A stretch of DNA of 64,000 nt from Corynebacterium confusum. GTDB taxonomy: Bacteria > Actinomycetota > Actinomycetes > Mycobacteriales > Mycobacteriaceae. This document shows positions 53,498 through 62,658 of the stretch, in pieces; position 1 is the stretch's first letter; the number at the start of each line of letters is the position of its first letter. The position numbers and the translations under genes were made by a program. The notes beneath the pieces are model-generated. The model saw only the letters and a program-made list of their open reading frames with translations, ran no database searches and had not been told where the DNA came from. The stretch lies in the NCBI RefSeq assembly GCF_030408715.1, contig NZ_CP047202.1, forward strand, positions 1,452,294-1,516,293. Direction: 5' to 3'.

Positions 53498-54994
53498 TTA
53501 ATCCACACGAAACTCGGCTAGCTCAGCCGCGACCTGCTGCGGCACGCGAGCACTTATCCGCGTGCCCTCCTCCGAGTAGTCCTCGCTGCGCACCGTGCCC
53601 TCCTCGTGGAGGCGGGCCACGACGTCGCCGCGGGTGTACGGCACGAGCAGCTCGACGTCCGCGTCCAAGGTGTTGAGGAAGAGTTCGACCCGGGTGGTCA
53701 GCTCGTCGACGCCGTCGCCGGTCTTCGCCGAGACGAAGACCACGTTGTCGCGGTCCAGGGTGTGGCGGACCTCCGCGAGTACCAGGGGATCGGCCTGGTC
53801 GATCTTGTTGATGACGATGATTTCCGGCGGCGGGTTCTCCCCCGTCTCCTTGACGATGTCGTAGATGACCTTATTGACCGCGGAGATCTGCTTGAGCGGG
53901 AAGGGATCCGAGCCATCGACCACGTGCAGCATGAGATCCGCGCCCAGCACCTCCTCCAGCGTGGACTTGAAGGCCTCGACCAGCTGCGTGGGCAGGTGGC
54001 GGACAAAGCCGACGGTGTCGGTGAAGACCACCTGGCGGCCGTCGCCCAGCTGCGCGCGGCGGGTGGTCGGATCCAGCGTGGCGAACAGGGCGTCTTCCAC
54101 CAGCACGCCCGCCCCGGTCATCGCGTTGATGAGCGAGGACTTGCCCGCGTTCGTGTAGCCGGCAATGGCGATCTGCGCGACCGTGGACGCGGCGCGGCGG
54201 GAGCGCTTGACCTCGCGCGCAGTCTTCATGTTGCGCAGCGCCTTGCGCAGGCGGGCCATCTCCGTGCGGATGCGGCGGCGGTCGGTCTCAATCTTGGTCT
54301 CACCCGGGCCACGCAGGCCCACGCCGCCGTTGGAGCCGGCGCGGCCGCCCGCCTGGCGCGACAGGTTGCCGCCCCAACCACGGGTGTGCGTGTAGAGGTA
54401 TTCCAGCTGGGCGAGCGAGACCTGCGCCTTACCCTCTTTCGACTTCGCGTGCTGGGCGAAGATATCCAGAATCAGCATCGTGCGGTCGATGACCTTGGTG
54501 TTGAGGGCGCGCTCCAGCGCGGTCAGCTGGCCGGGGTTGAGCTCGCCGTCGCAGATGACCGTGTCCGCGCCGGTGGCCTCCACGATCTCCTTGAGCTCCT
54601 TGACCTTACCGGAGCCGATGAAGGTTCCGGAGTCCGGCTTGTCGCGCTTTTGGTAGATGAGCTCGACGACCTCCGCGCCGGCGGTCTCGGCCAGGGCGGC
54701 CAGCTCGTCCAGGGTAGCCTCGACCTCGGCGATGGTTCCCTCGGTCCACACCCCGACCAGGATGACCTGCTCCAGGCGCAGCTTGCGGTACTCGACTTCG
54801 TAGCCATCCGTGGTGTCCTCGGCGCGGATGGTGGTCTCCCGGGTCACGCTGCGCAGGGCGTTACGCTCTGCCAGGTCCATCTCACCAGTGCTTAGTTCCT
54901 CGTCCGCATGCGCGGGCCCCTGCGGCGCGTTATCGCGGAAGGCGTGGGCGAGCAGCTTTTCGTGCTCGTTACTAAATTGTGAAGATTCAGTCAT
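53498..54994 (-). CDS. hflX: GTPase HflX
   Basis: 498 residues. An HflX-specific N-terminal domain (GSGKVKELKEIV, YTHTRGWGGNLSRQAGG) is followed by a GTPase domain with G1 GYTNAGKSS, G3 DTVGF and G4 NKID. It binds ribosomes and splits stalled or stressed ones. ATG 54994. Position matches cg2126 and Rv2725c. The divergent gene begins 160 bp away. Confidence 0.96.
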   Translation of the reverse strand: MTESSQFSNEHEKLLAHAFRDNAPQGPAHADEELSTGEMDLAERNALRSVTRETTIRAEDTTDGYEVEYRKLRLEQVILVGVWTEGTIAEVEATLDELAALAETAGAEVVELIYQKRDKPDSGTFIGSGKVKELKEIVEATGADTVICDGELNPGQLTALERALNTKVIDRTMLILDIFAQHAKSKEGKAQVSLAQLEYLYTHTRGWGGNLSRQAGGRAGSNGGVGLRGPGETKIETDRRRIRTEMARLRKALRNMKTAREVKRSRRAASTVAQIAIAGYTNAGKSSLINAMTGAGVLVEDALFATLDPTTRRAQLGDGRQVVFTDTVGFVRHLPTQLVEAFKSTLEEVLGADLMLHVVDGSDPFPLKQISAVNKVIYDIVKETGENPPPEIIVINKIDQADPLVLAEVRHTLDRDNVVFVSAKTGDGVDELTTRVELFLNTLDADVELLVPYTRGDVVARLHEEGTVRSEDYSEEGTRISARVPQQVAAELAEFRVD

Positions 54995-55142
54995 ATTGGT
55001 GCTTATTCTTCCACGTCACTGCACTAAACCCCAAGTGACACCGGCAATCCAAAGACCGCCGCCTCCGTGGGGCACCGCCTGGGGCCAGCGGGCAGGCCCG
55101 GCGGGCGGCCGGCGTGAGTTTAAGTGCCAGCGTGCGGAGGGA

Positions 55143-55148
55143 TAGAAT
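55143..55148 (+). promoter_or_regulatory. -10 element TAGAAT, probable leaderless start of the Cys-tailed protein
   Basis: TAGAAT ends 6 bp before ATG 55155, so transcription probably starts at the ATG; no ribosome site is present. A TTTAAG -35-like sequence lies 18 bp upstream. Confidence 0.55.
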
Positions 55149-55154
55149 ATCGAT

Positions 55155-56030
55155 ATGACTACGCATGCCAGCCAGTCCGGCCCGACGCCCGCGGCCGAGA
55201 ATCCAGACTCTCCCCAGCAGCCGACACAGGCAGTACCCGCCGCCCGCGCCGAACAACCGGCCGGAGTGGCACACAAGCTGCCGGAAATGGTGGCTTTGGG
55301 GTTTAACTTCGACCGCTGGCAACAGGCCGTCGAGGCGGCCATCGCCACCGATCACCTGCAGGTCACCGGCGAGGTCCGCGGCGGGCAGCTCATCCAGTTC
55401 ACCGACCCGAGCGGCGCGCAGCTCAACATCCTCGCCGTGGAGCCGTTTGCCACCTTCGTCGGCTTCGACGCCGTAACGCAGTCCTTCGCCCACGTCGAAA
55501 TGGTCAACGACGTGCTCGCCCACCTGGAGGTCATCGACCCCTTCGGCACGGTGCTGGCCACGGTGACCGCGAACCTCGCCCAGGGCCCGCTGCTGGCGGA
55601 GGAAGAAACCCAGCAGTGGCAGCAGGTCAGCCTGACCGCCTTGGCACTGGAGACCCGCCGCTACGACTCCGCCGAGGCCTTTGAGGCTGAAACCGGCGAG
55701 TTCCCGGCAGTGGCCAAGTCCAGCGGCGCGGAGATCATCGCTGCCGGCTCCGGCGCCCAGGCGCCGACCCCGGCCTTCGAATTCGCCGGGCGCGTCATGG
55801 AAAGCCAGTGGCTGACCAACGATCTGACCGGCCAGCGCTTTGCCCACCTGGTACTCGACGGCGCCTTCCCGCTGGATGTCTGCCTGCCCGACGACGGCGG
55901 CGAGCTGCCGGCAAAGAACACGGTTCTGGCCGGCTCGGCCCTGCTGACGGCTAGCGTGGCCGCCCCGACCGGCGGGTGTGGATCCGGCGGGGGCTGCGGG
56001 TGCGGCTCCGGCAGTTGCGGTTGTTCTTAG
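55155..56030 (+). CDS. Hypothetical protein with Gly/Cys-rich C-terminal tail
   Basis: 291 residues, soluble. The N terminus is Pro/Gln/Ala-rich; the body (about 40-265) is a mixed alpha/beta domain of unknown family with LEVIDPFGTVLATVTANLAQ and ESQWLTNDLTGQRFAHLVLD. The tail GGCGSGGGCGCGSGSCGCS carries six cysteines in 19 residues and no other Cys-cluster is present, suggesting metal binding or a flexible redox tail. It matches cg2127 by position, as I recall. Probably leaderless. No function can be assigned. Confidence 0.8.
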   Translation: MTTHASQSGPTPAAENPDSPQQPTQAVPAARAEQPAGVAHKLPEMVALGFNFDRWQQAVEAAIATDHLQVTGEVRGGQLIQFTDPSGAQLNILAVEPFATFVGFDAVTQSFAHVEMVNDVLAHLEVIDPFGTVLATVTANLAQGPLLAEEETQQWQQVSLTALALETRRYDSAEAFEAETGEFPAVAKSSGAEIIAAGSGAQAPTPAFEFAGRVMESQWLTNDLTGQRFAHLVLDGAFPLDVCLPDDGGELPAKNTVLAGSALLTASVAAPTGGCGSGGGCGCGSGSCGCS

Positions 56031-56128
56031 TCGACGGCCGTCCCACACGGTAAGATAACCCTCAAAGTCCTGTCCGTTTATTCGTAGCTTCCGATATTTG
56101 ACCGGCCCTTCAAGGAGGTGACCCCACC

Positions 56129-56698
56129 ATGCCACTGCCTTTCCCCCGATCCGCTGGCCAGCGCCGCGCCCTGGCGATCGTTTCGACGATCATCGCCGCC
56201 GCCTTCCTCATCGGGCTACTCAAGGTGGTCGGCTTGGTGGTCGCGCTCCTGCTGGCCGGGGCGGTGTGGGTCATGCTCTCCATGCGCCCGGACGCCCACG
56301 AGCACCGGGTGCTGCGCTCTTCCATCCAGCTGTCGGCGGAAGACATCACGGACGTCATGGACGAATTTGACCACTTCAGCAACGCCCAGGATGCCGACAC
56401 CATCGCGGACCGCACCCTGCACCGCCCGGCGCTGCTGGATTACGACTGCGGCGACGAGGCAGTAGAAAACTTCCACTACCAGTACGCCTCCGCGCGCCGC
56501 TTCCTCAATCGTCTGAATGCCCGCTTGGCCAGCACAGAGCTAGAAACCCAGGACCTGGAGTCGCTGCTGCGGGTCACCGACCAGCGCGCGCTCGATATCA
56601 AGGAGTCCTGGATCAACGCCCGCCGGTCGGCCCAGCGGCTGGGCACCCGCTATAACAGCGAGGGCCCCGACAACCGCCTGGGCGACGAGGCCAGCTAG
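56129..56698 (+). CDS. Hypothetical membrane protein
   Basis: 189 residues. One hydrophobic hairpin ([18 protein letters not shown] with [20 protein letters not shown], about 15-52) anchors a soluble helical domain ([30 protein letters not shown]). The family is unknown to me; the order hflX, hypothetical, this gene, dapF is shared with C. glutamicum. AAGGAGG lies 10 bp before ATG 56129. It overlaps the convergent dapF by 4 bp. Confidence 0.8.
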   Translation: MPLPFPRSAGQRRALAIVSTIIAAAFLIGLLKVVGLVVALLLAGAVWVMLSMRPDAHEHRVLRSSIQLSAEDITDVMDEFDHFSNAQDADTIADRTLHRPALLDYDCGDEAVENFHYQYASARRFLNRLNARLASTELETQDLESLLRVTDQRALDIKESWINARRSAQRLGTRYNSEGPDNRLGDEAS

Positions 56699-57540
56699 AG
56701 GCTCGTCTCCCCGTCCGCGACGATCCGCGACGGGCCGGTCAGTACCGAGCCGCCGTCGGTGATGGTGACCTCCACGGTCCCGCCCGACACGTGGACGCGC
56801 AAGCTGCCCTCCCCGCGGCCGGCATCGGCCAGCGCGGCGCGCGCGGCTGCCACCGTTCCCGTACCGCAGGAGCGCGTCTCCCCGACGCCGCGCTCGACCA
56901 CGCGCATGTGCACCTCGCCGTCTGCCGCCGGGGTGAGGATCTCCACGTTGACCCCCGCTGGGAAAAACTCCGTGTCCCAGGCCGGGGTGCCCAGCTCCCA
57001 CTCGGCAAGCTCCGCCGGTTCCAGGCCCGGCACGACGGCCGCCAAGTGGGGGTTGCCCATATCCACCCCGAGGCCGGCTACCCGGTGGGTGCCCACCTGC
57101 GCGGTGGAGACCCCCAGCACCTTCGCCTCGCCCATCTGGACGCTGACGGTGGCGTCGGTGGCATCGGCAACATGCACGGTGACTTCCTTGGTGCCGGCGC
57201 GGGTGCCGACGTTGAATGTTGCGTTATCGACCAGGCCGTGGGCGCTGAGCCAGTGCGCGAAGACCCGGGTGCCGTTGCCGCACATCTCCGCCATGGAGCC
57301 ATCCGCGTTGCGGTAGTCCATGAACCAGTCCTCGCGCTCCAGGCCCGCGGGCAGCACCTCGATCTCGCCGGCCTCCAGCAGCTGCCCGGCGCGCACCACA
57401 CGCAACACGCCGTCCGCGCCGAGCCCGGCGCGCCTATCGCACAGCCGCTGCACGCGCTTTTCGGGCAGGTCCACGAGCTCCTCGAAGCTCGGGATGATGA
57501 GGAAATCGTTCTCGGTTCCGTGACCTTTGCTAACTCGCAT
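56695..57540 (-). CDS. dapF: Diaminopimelate epimerase
   Basis: 281 residues. The two catalytic cysteines lie in [10 protein letters not shown] and [11 protein letters not shown], in the two halves of the fold. It converts LL- to meso-diaminopimelate for lysine and peptidoglycan. ENDFLI near the start is the substrate motif. ATG 57540. It follows miaA on the same strand after 69 bp. Confidence 0.97.
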   Translation of the reverse strand: MRVSKGHGTENDFLIIPSFEELVDLPEKRVQRLCDRRAGLGADGVLRVVRAGQLLEAGEIEVLPAGLEREDWFMDYRNADGSMAEMCGNGTRVFAHWLSAHGLVDNATFNVGTRAGTKEVTVHVADATDATVSVQMGEAKVLGVSTAQVGTHRVAGLGVDMGNPHLAAVVPGLEPAELAEWELGTPAWDTEFFPAGVNVEILTPAADGEVHMRVVERGVGETRSCGTGTVAAARAALADAGRGEGSLRVHVSGGTVEVTITDGGSVLTGPSRIVADGETSL

Positions 57541-57609
57541 GGCACCGAGTCTACTGTCTTCCCGACCAGCGCCAGCCTGCGGGTTGGAGCACCCGGGGCG
57601 GCAAGGTTA

Positions 57610-58518
57610 CTAGCCCAGGCCTAAGGCCTGCCGGGCCTCGGCAAAGGTGTCGCCGGCCGCATCTAACCAGTAGATGCGCTTGTCCCGGCGGAACCAGGAG
57701 CGCTGGCGCCGCACGTAGCGGCGCGTGCCGAAGACGGTCTTTTCTTCCGCCTCGTCTAGGGAGAGCTGGCCGTCGAGGTACTGCAAGACCTGCGCGTAGC
57801 CGATGGCCCGGCCGGCCGTGGAGTCTGCCTGCAGGCCCTCCTCTTTGAGGCCTTCGACCTCGCCGACCAGGCCTTGGACGAACATCTGCCGGGTGCGCAG
57901 CTCAATCCGCGGGTTGAGCCATTCGGCCGAGGCGTGCAGCCCCAGCAGCCGGGTCCCCCAGCGCGGCGGGGCATTCTTTGGCGGCTGACTGGCCTGGAAG
58001 GGCCGGCCGGTCAGCTCGATGACCTCCAGGGCGCGCACGGTGCGCCGCGGGTCCTGGTCCTCGATGGTCTCGGCGGCCTGCGGGTCCCGCTCGGCCAGCA
58101 GGTCGTGCAGGGCCGCCGTGCCGATGTCTAGCCGAAGGTCTTCGTATTTCTGGCGGACGTCCGGGTCCGTGGGCGGGAACTGCCAATCGTCGACCAAGGA
58201 CTGGACGTAGAGCATCGACCCGCCGACCAGGACGGGGGTCTTGCCCCGGGATTGGATGTCTTCCACGTCGGCTATGGCCGCGGCCTGGTAGCGAGCCACG
58301 GAGGCGGTTTCCGTGACGTTCCAGACGTCCAGCTGGTGGTGCGGGATACCTTCGCGCTCTTCGACAGAGAGCTTGGCCGTGCCGATATCCATGCCCCGGT
58401 ACAGCTGCATGGAATCAACGTTGACCACTTCCCCGTCGAGCGCGTGCGCCAGGGCCACGCCGAGCGCGGACTTGCCGGAGGCCGTCGGCCCCACCACGGC
58501 AATAGGGGTGGGCAGCAT
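57610..58518 (-). CDS. miaA: tRNA dimethylallyltransferase MiaA
   Basis: 302 residues. Walker-like [11 protein letters not shown] at 9-19, [15 protein letters not shown], and the [14 protein letters not shown] tRNA-contact region. It adds the isopentenyl group to A37 of tRNAs, which MiaB (at the right edge of the window) then methylthiolates. ATG 58518 overlaps the stop of the upstream gene by one base (TAATG), so they are coupled. Confidence 0.97.
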   Translation of the reverse strand: MLPTPIAVVGPTASGKSALGVALAHALDGEVVNVDSMQLYRGMDIGTAKLSVEEREGIPHHQLDVWNVTETASVARYQAAAIADVEDIQSRGKTPVLVGGSMLYVQSLVDDWQFPPTDPDVRQKYEDLRLDIGTAALHDLLAERDPQAAETIEDQDPRRTVRALEVIELTGRPFQASQPPKNAPPRWGTRLLGLHASAEWLNPRIELRTRQMFVQGLVGEVEGLKEEGLQADSTAGRAIGYAQVLQYLDGQLSLDEAEEKTVFGTRRYVRRQRSWFRRDKRIYWLDAAGDTFAEARQALGLG

Positions 58519-59171
58519 TAGTCCACCTCCCAGCGCGCGACGTAGCGCCCCACGCCCAGGGAGTCGTCGGCGGCGATGAGCTCCGCCTCCCGCAGGCCCT
58601 GGCGGGAGGCGCACTCGGCCAGCTCCAGCCAGAGCGCGGGCTCGACGATGCCGGCCGCGGACAGCTGGCCCGCGGCCCACGCGTGCGGGTTGGTGCTGCC
58701 TCCTCCAAGCAGCTCGCAGCACCACTGGTGCGCCGCGGCTGCTGCGGGCAGCTCGGCCAGCGGGGCGCGGGCGTCCAGCCCGGCGCTGCCGTCGACGACG
58801 ACCACGGTGATGGCCTGCGGGTCGGGTGCGCCTAAGTGCTCGCGCACGGCGCGCACCTCTACCCCGTCGATAGGCTCGGTGACGTAACGGGCCGCCAGCT
58901 CCGCCAGGTAATGCCCGGCCGACACCCGGACGTGTGGGGCGCCCCAGGCGGCGAAGGAGCCGGCGTGCTCGGTGCGCCAGCGCGGCGCCTGCGAGCAGAC
59001 CACGTCGACCGGCACGCGGGCATGCTCCGCCGCGGCGTGCGCGCGTAGCTTAGCTGCCGTCTGCCCCAATGCCGCCCGGGCGTGGTCGAACAGCTGGGCT
59101 CCGGCGGCGTCGCTGGGCGCGAGTTCACGCACCAAGGCGGGGGAACCGGGGATTATCACGAGGGTAGACAT
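58518..59171 (-). CDS. Hypothetical protein, Rv2728c-like
   Basis: 217 residues. It begins [19 protein letters not shown], has [20 protein letters not shown] in the middle and a C-terminal His/Trp/Gly region ([18 protein letters not shown]). The shape recalls class-III extradiol dioxygenase-like or Memo-like proteins, but metal ligands cannot be assigned, so I do not claim that. Its place before miaA matches Rv2728c. ATG 59171. Confidence 0.78.
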   Translation of the reverse strand: MSTLVIIPGSPALVRELAPSDAAGAQLFDHARAALGQTAAKLRAHAAAEHARVPVDVVCSQAPRWRTEHAGSFAAWGAPHVRVSAGHYLAELAARYVTEPIDGVEVRAVREHLGAPDPQAITVVVVDGSAGLDARAPLAELPAAAAAHQWCCELLGGGSTNPHAWAAGQLSAAGIVEPALWLELAECASRQGLREAELIAADDSLGVGRYVARWEVD

Positions 59172-59368
59172 ACGCGGATAATCTTAGCCGCCGGCGGGGC
59201 TGGCCCACAGTTCACCCGGCCGGCTGGGAGTCCGCACGTGGCGGGTCAATACCGGGTAAAGTAATGAATCGGCACTTCGCGCAATTTTTGGGCGCGAAAT
59301 CGCATACTCCCGTTAAAGGCAGCCGTGTCGCGCGGCGGCGATTTTTGCACAAGGATGGTGTTTGACTC

Positions 59369-60724
59369 ATGGCCCCTCAATCACAGGAACCGCACCCGGG
59401 CAACATGCCGAAGCCCGGCCCTCGGCCGCAGGCCCCGAAGCCGGGTCAAACCGCGCGGCCCGGGGCAAAGCCGGCCGCGCCGGTAGCACTGTCCCAGACG
59501 CCGAAGTCCGACCCGTCCAAGTGGGGCCGCGTGGCGGACGACGGCACCGTCTACGTCACCACCGGTGACGGCGAGCGCGCCGTGGGCTCCTGGCAGGCCG
59601 GCACGGCCGCCGAGGGCTTGGCCCACTTCGGCAAGCGCTACGACGACCTGGCCACCGAGGTCGAGCTGCTCGAGGCCCGCCTCAAGGCCAACCCGCAGGA
59701 GGCCGACTCCATCAAGGACACCGCCGCCACCCTGCGCGCGGACCTGGCCACCGCCGCCGTGGTCGGCGACCTGGATGCGCTGGACAAGCGCCTGGCCGCC
59801 ATCATGGACCACTCCGCCGCCGCGCGCGAGAAGGCCCAGGCCGACAAGGCCGAACGCCGCGCTGCGGCCATCGCGACTAAGGAAAAGCTCGCGGCCGAGG
59901 CCGAAGAGATCGCGGAAAACTCCACCGAGTGGAAGGCCGCCGGCGATCGCATCCGCGCCATCCTGGACGAGTGGAAGACCATCAAGGGCATCGACCGCAA
60001 GACCGATGACCAGCTATGGAAGCGCTACTCCCGCGCCCGCGACGCCTTCAACCGCCGCCGCGGCTCCCACTTCGCGGAGCTGGACCGCTCCCGCGCCGCC
60101 GCCCGCAAGAAGAAGGAAGAGCTGGTCGAGCGCGCCGAGGCGCTCCAGAACTCCACCGACTGGGGCCCGACCGCCCGCGCCTACCGCGACCTGATGCAAG
60201 AGTGGAAGGCCGCCGGCCGCGCTCCGCGCGAGGTCGACGATCGCCTCTGGAAGCAGTTCCGCGCCGCCCAAGACCACTTCTTCAACGCCCGCAACCAGGT
60301 CAACGCGGAGCGCGACAAGGAATTCGCCGCCAACGCCGCGGCCAAGGACGCGCTGCTGGCGGAGTACTCCCCGCAGATCGACCCGGCGGCCAACCTCAAC
60401 ACCGCCAAGGCCAAGCTGCGCGAGCTGCAGGAAAAGTGGGAGGAGGTAGGCTTCGTCCCGCGCAACCAGATCCGCGAGTACGAGGACAAAATCGCCGAGG
60501 TTGAAAAGCGCGTCTCCGACGCTGAGGAGTCCCAGTGGCGCCGCACCGACCCGGAGGCCCAGGCGCGCGTGGATCAGTTCCGCTCCCGGGCGCAGGACTT
60601 TAACCAGCAGGCGGATGCGGCCGCCTCCAAGGGCAACGCGCAGAAGGAAAAGAAGCTGCGCGCCCAGGCCGAGCAGTGGGAGCAGTGGGCCCAGACCGCC
60701 GCCGCGGTGCTGGACGAGCAGTAA
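59369..60724 (+). CDS. DUF349 domain-containing protein
   Basis: 451 residues. A Pro-rich N terminus is followed by a short compact segment, then several helical DUF349 repeats with the W-K-x-A-G-R signatures WKAAGDRIRAILDEWK, WKAAGRAPREVDDRLWKQFR and WEEVGFVPRNQIREYE. Strongly charged and helical, probably coiled coil. It corresponds to Rv2731. In E. coli a DUF349 protein helps stress and ribosome-linked functions, but no role is known here. 197 bp upstream are non-coding. The GNAT gene starts 5 bp later. Confidence 0.88.
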   Translation: MAPQSQEPHPGNMPKPGPRPQAPKPGQTARPGAKPAAPVALSQTPKSDPSKWGRVADDGTVYVTTGDGERAVGSWQAGTAAEGLAHFGKRYDDLATEVELLEARLKANPQEADSIKDTAATLRADLATAAVVGDLDALDKRLAAIMDHSAAAREKAQADKAERRAAAIATKEKLAAEAEEIAENSTEWKAAGDRIRAILDEWKTIKGIDRKTDDQLWKRYSRARDAFNRRRGSHFAELDRSRAAARKKKEELVERAEALQNSTDWGPTARAYRDLMQEWKAAGRAPREVDDRLWKQFRAAQDHFFNARNQVNAERDKEFAANAAAKDALLAEYSPQIDPAANLNTAKAKLRELQEKWEEVGFVPRNQIREYEDKIAEVEKRVSDAEESQWRRTDPEAQARVDQFRSRAQDFNQQADAAASKGNAQKEKKLRAQAEQWEQWAQTAAAVLDEQ

Positions 60725-60729
60725 AACCC

Positions 60730-61920
60730 GTGCCTGATTTCTCCCACCTGCACCTCGCCTACCTCGCCGCTCCCCGCACCACCGATGGCCGCCCGGTTGC
60801 TCCGGGCCAGCCGGCGGTTTTCGCCGAGCCCAGCGACGCCATCCGGACGCTGAGCTTCCTGTCGAACCTGGCCGCCCAGGAAGCCACCGGGGATCCGGCG
60901 GCTTCCATGTCCGCGGAGCTGGCGCTGCAGGCGCTGTGCGGCACCCCGGAGATGCTCACCGAACTTTTCGCGGTGGTCTCCGGCCCCGTGCCCGTCGGCG
61001 AGCTCTCCCCGCTGGGCTACCCGCTGCTGGCCAGCACCGGTGAAACACCGGAGCTAGATTACGTGGGCTTTATCCAGCTCAGCCGACCGCAGCTAGAGGA
61101 CCGGGACAACGTCGAGCTCGACTGCGTCTTAGACGCGGGCTACCTCCCGCTGCCGGGCACCCCGCTGGAGTCGGAGGCCGCGGATCTCTTGGCCTGGATG
61201 CTGGATACCGGCTGCGAGCTCGCCCAGCGCCTGGGCCGTGCCCGCGTGCTCACCGGAATGATGCACGCGCCGGACGACGAGGTCCTGCCTACATCCCTCG
61301 CGGAGGTCTTCACGCGCAGTCGCTTTAGCCGCCGGCACGCTGAGACCCAGTTGGTCACCCGTATAACGGAGGCGGGCGAACCGCTCACCGCGGACTCCCC
61401 GGCTCTCCCCGGCCTGCCCGAGGGGTGGCAGTTCGCTGCCTTCCACAACTACGACCTGCCCGCCGATATCGAGCCGCAAGTCGTCGAGCTGCTCACGGTG
61501 GCCTCCCAGGACGCCGACTACGGGGAGATGACCGTAGAGCCGGTGGCTTGGACTGCCGACCGGCTCAACGAGGCGCGCCGCCGCGTGCACGAGCGCCGGT
61601 CCGAGACCGTCCTCGTGGCGGCTATCGATGCCACCGGGGCCACCCGCCGCGTGCGCAGCCTCGTCGAGTGCGGCCGCCACCACGGCGGGCACGCGGAGAT
61701 CGCCGAATGGACGCTCATGGTCACCGACCGGGGCTGGCGCCGCCGGGGTTTGGCCACGGCGACCGCGCGGGCCGCGCTAGTTATGGCGCGCGAGTACTGG
61801 CCGGAACTCAACCGGGTCTACGGATCCGCCGCGCTTAGCGACGTGGCCTCCCGGGCACTGCACGCGCGCCTGGGCAGCCAGCCCATCGCCGTCACCACGG
61901 CCTGGCAGCGCGACCTCTAG
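60730..61920 (+). CDS. GNAT-family N-acetyltransferase
   Basis: 396 residues. The C-terminal half has the GNAT acetyl-CoA motif with GWRRRGLATATARAALVMA (R/Q-x-x-G-x-G/A) and a preceding strand EIAEWTLMVTDRGW. The N-terminal half looks like a second, degenerate acetyltransferase-like fold, usual for tandem GNATs in actinobacteria. Substrate unknown. Start GTG 60730, directly after the DUF349 gene, so translationally linked. Convergent with the next membrane gene. Confidence 0.85.
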   Translation: MPDFSHLHLAYLAAPRTTDGRPVAPGQPAVFAEPSDAIRTLSFLSNLAAQEATGDPAASMSAELALQALCGTPEMLTELFAVVSGPVPVGELSPLGYPLLASTGETPELDYVGFIQLSRPQLEDRDNVELDCVLDAGYLPLPGTPLESEAADLLAWMLDTGCELAQRLGRARVLTGMMHAPDDEVLPTSLAEVFTRSRFSRRHAETQLVTRITEAGEPLTADSPALPGLPEGWQFAAFHNYDLPADIEPQVVELLTVASQDADYGEMTVEPVAWTADRLNEARRRVHERRSETVLVAAIDATGATRRVRSLVECGRHHGGHAEIAEWTLMVTDRGWRRRGLATATARAALVMAREYWPELNRVYGSAALSDVASRALHARLGSQPIAVTTAWQRDL

Positions 61921-61929
61921 GGCGCCCGC

Positions 61930-62634
61930 TTAGTTCGCGCTATTCCCTCCGTGATCGCGGCGGTAGCGGGCCGCGGCCTGCTGGCGGCGGTCATCGACCA
62001 GCAGCGGGTTGCTGTCCGGGGCCACGGTGGCGCGGATGCGGTTCTGGACCTGCCCGACCTCGTCCATGGTCCCGGCGGCGGCGCGGGCGCGTTCCTGGGC
62101 CTCCTGCTGCTCCGGGCTGCGGCGTAGGGCGACCAGGCAGTAGGCGATGAACGTCAGGCCGCAGGCGACCACCCCGCACACGGCGCCGATGCCGACCCCG
62201 TAGTCCTGGGTGCCGCGCACCCAGAACATGAACAGCGAGACCGCCAAGGCTACCGTCGCCATCATCCAGCCGGCCAGGCCGAAAACGGCCCGGCGGGTAA
62301 GCAGCGTCAGGGTAGTCAGCACGCCGACGCCCAGGGTCATCAGCACGGCGAAGACGTATTCCACAATCGAGATTTCCACCTCGCCGGACTGCCCGCTCAG
62401 CACTTGGAAACCTCGGGCGGGGCCAGCGTGCGGCAGCAGCAGGTAGGCCACGAACAAAGCTACGGCCACCCAGAGGGTAACGGTCTGGCCGCGCAGGTCC
62501 ATGGTGCGCGCCGCCCGCTTTTCCGCCGCGGCGGCGGCCTGCTTCTCCTTGTTGTTTTCGATGTAGAGCAGCGAGTCTGGCTGCTCTACTTCCGAATTGG
62601 GCGATGGCGTCTGCGGGCGATTTGAATCAGTCAC
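61930..62634 (-). CDS. Four-helix membrane protein, Rv2732c-like
   Basis: 234 residues. A hydrophilic N terminus (about 45 residues), four membrane helices (TVTLWVAVALFVAYLLLPHA, VEYVFAVLMTLGVGVLTTLT, AVFGLAGWMMATVALAVSLF, IGAVCGVVACGLTFIAYCLV), and a charged C-terminal tail with GTMDEVGQVQNRIRATVAPD. It sits between the GNAT gene and miaB as in M. tuberculosis. No function known. Start GTG 62634. Confidence 0.83.
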   Translation of the reverse strand: MTDSNRPQTPSPNSEVEQPDSLLYIENNKEKQAAAAAEKRAARTMDLRGQTVTLWVAVALFVAYLLLPHAGPARGFQVLSGQSGEVEISIVEYVFAVLMTLGVGVLTTLTLLTRRAVFGLAGWMMATVALAVSLFMFWVRGTQDYGVGIGAVCGVVACGLTFIAYCLVALRRSPEQQEAQERARAAAGTMDEVGQVQNRIRATVAPDSNPLLVDDRRQQAAARYRRDHGGNSAN

Positions 62635-62658
62635 AGTCTTCGACCTTACTCGGTTTGC

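Noticed and set aside
5000..60000. Many long antisense ORFs, for example opposite dxs, sigA, the 1040-residue gene, the helicases and hrpA
   Set aside because: High GC makes long chance frames; their products are Arg/Gly/Ala/His-rich, without motifs or ribosome sites.
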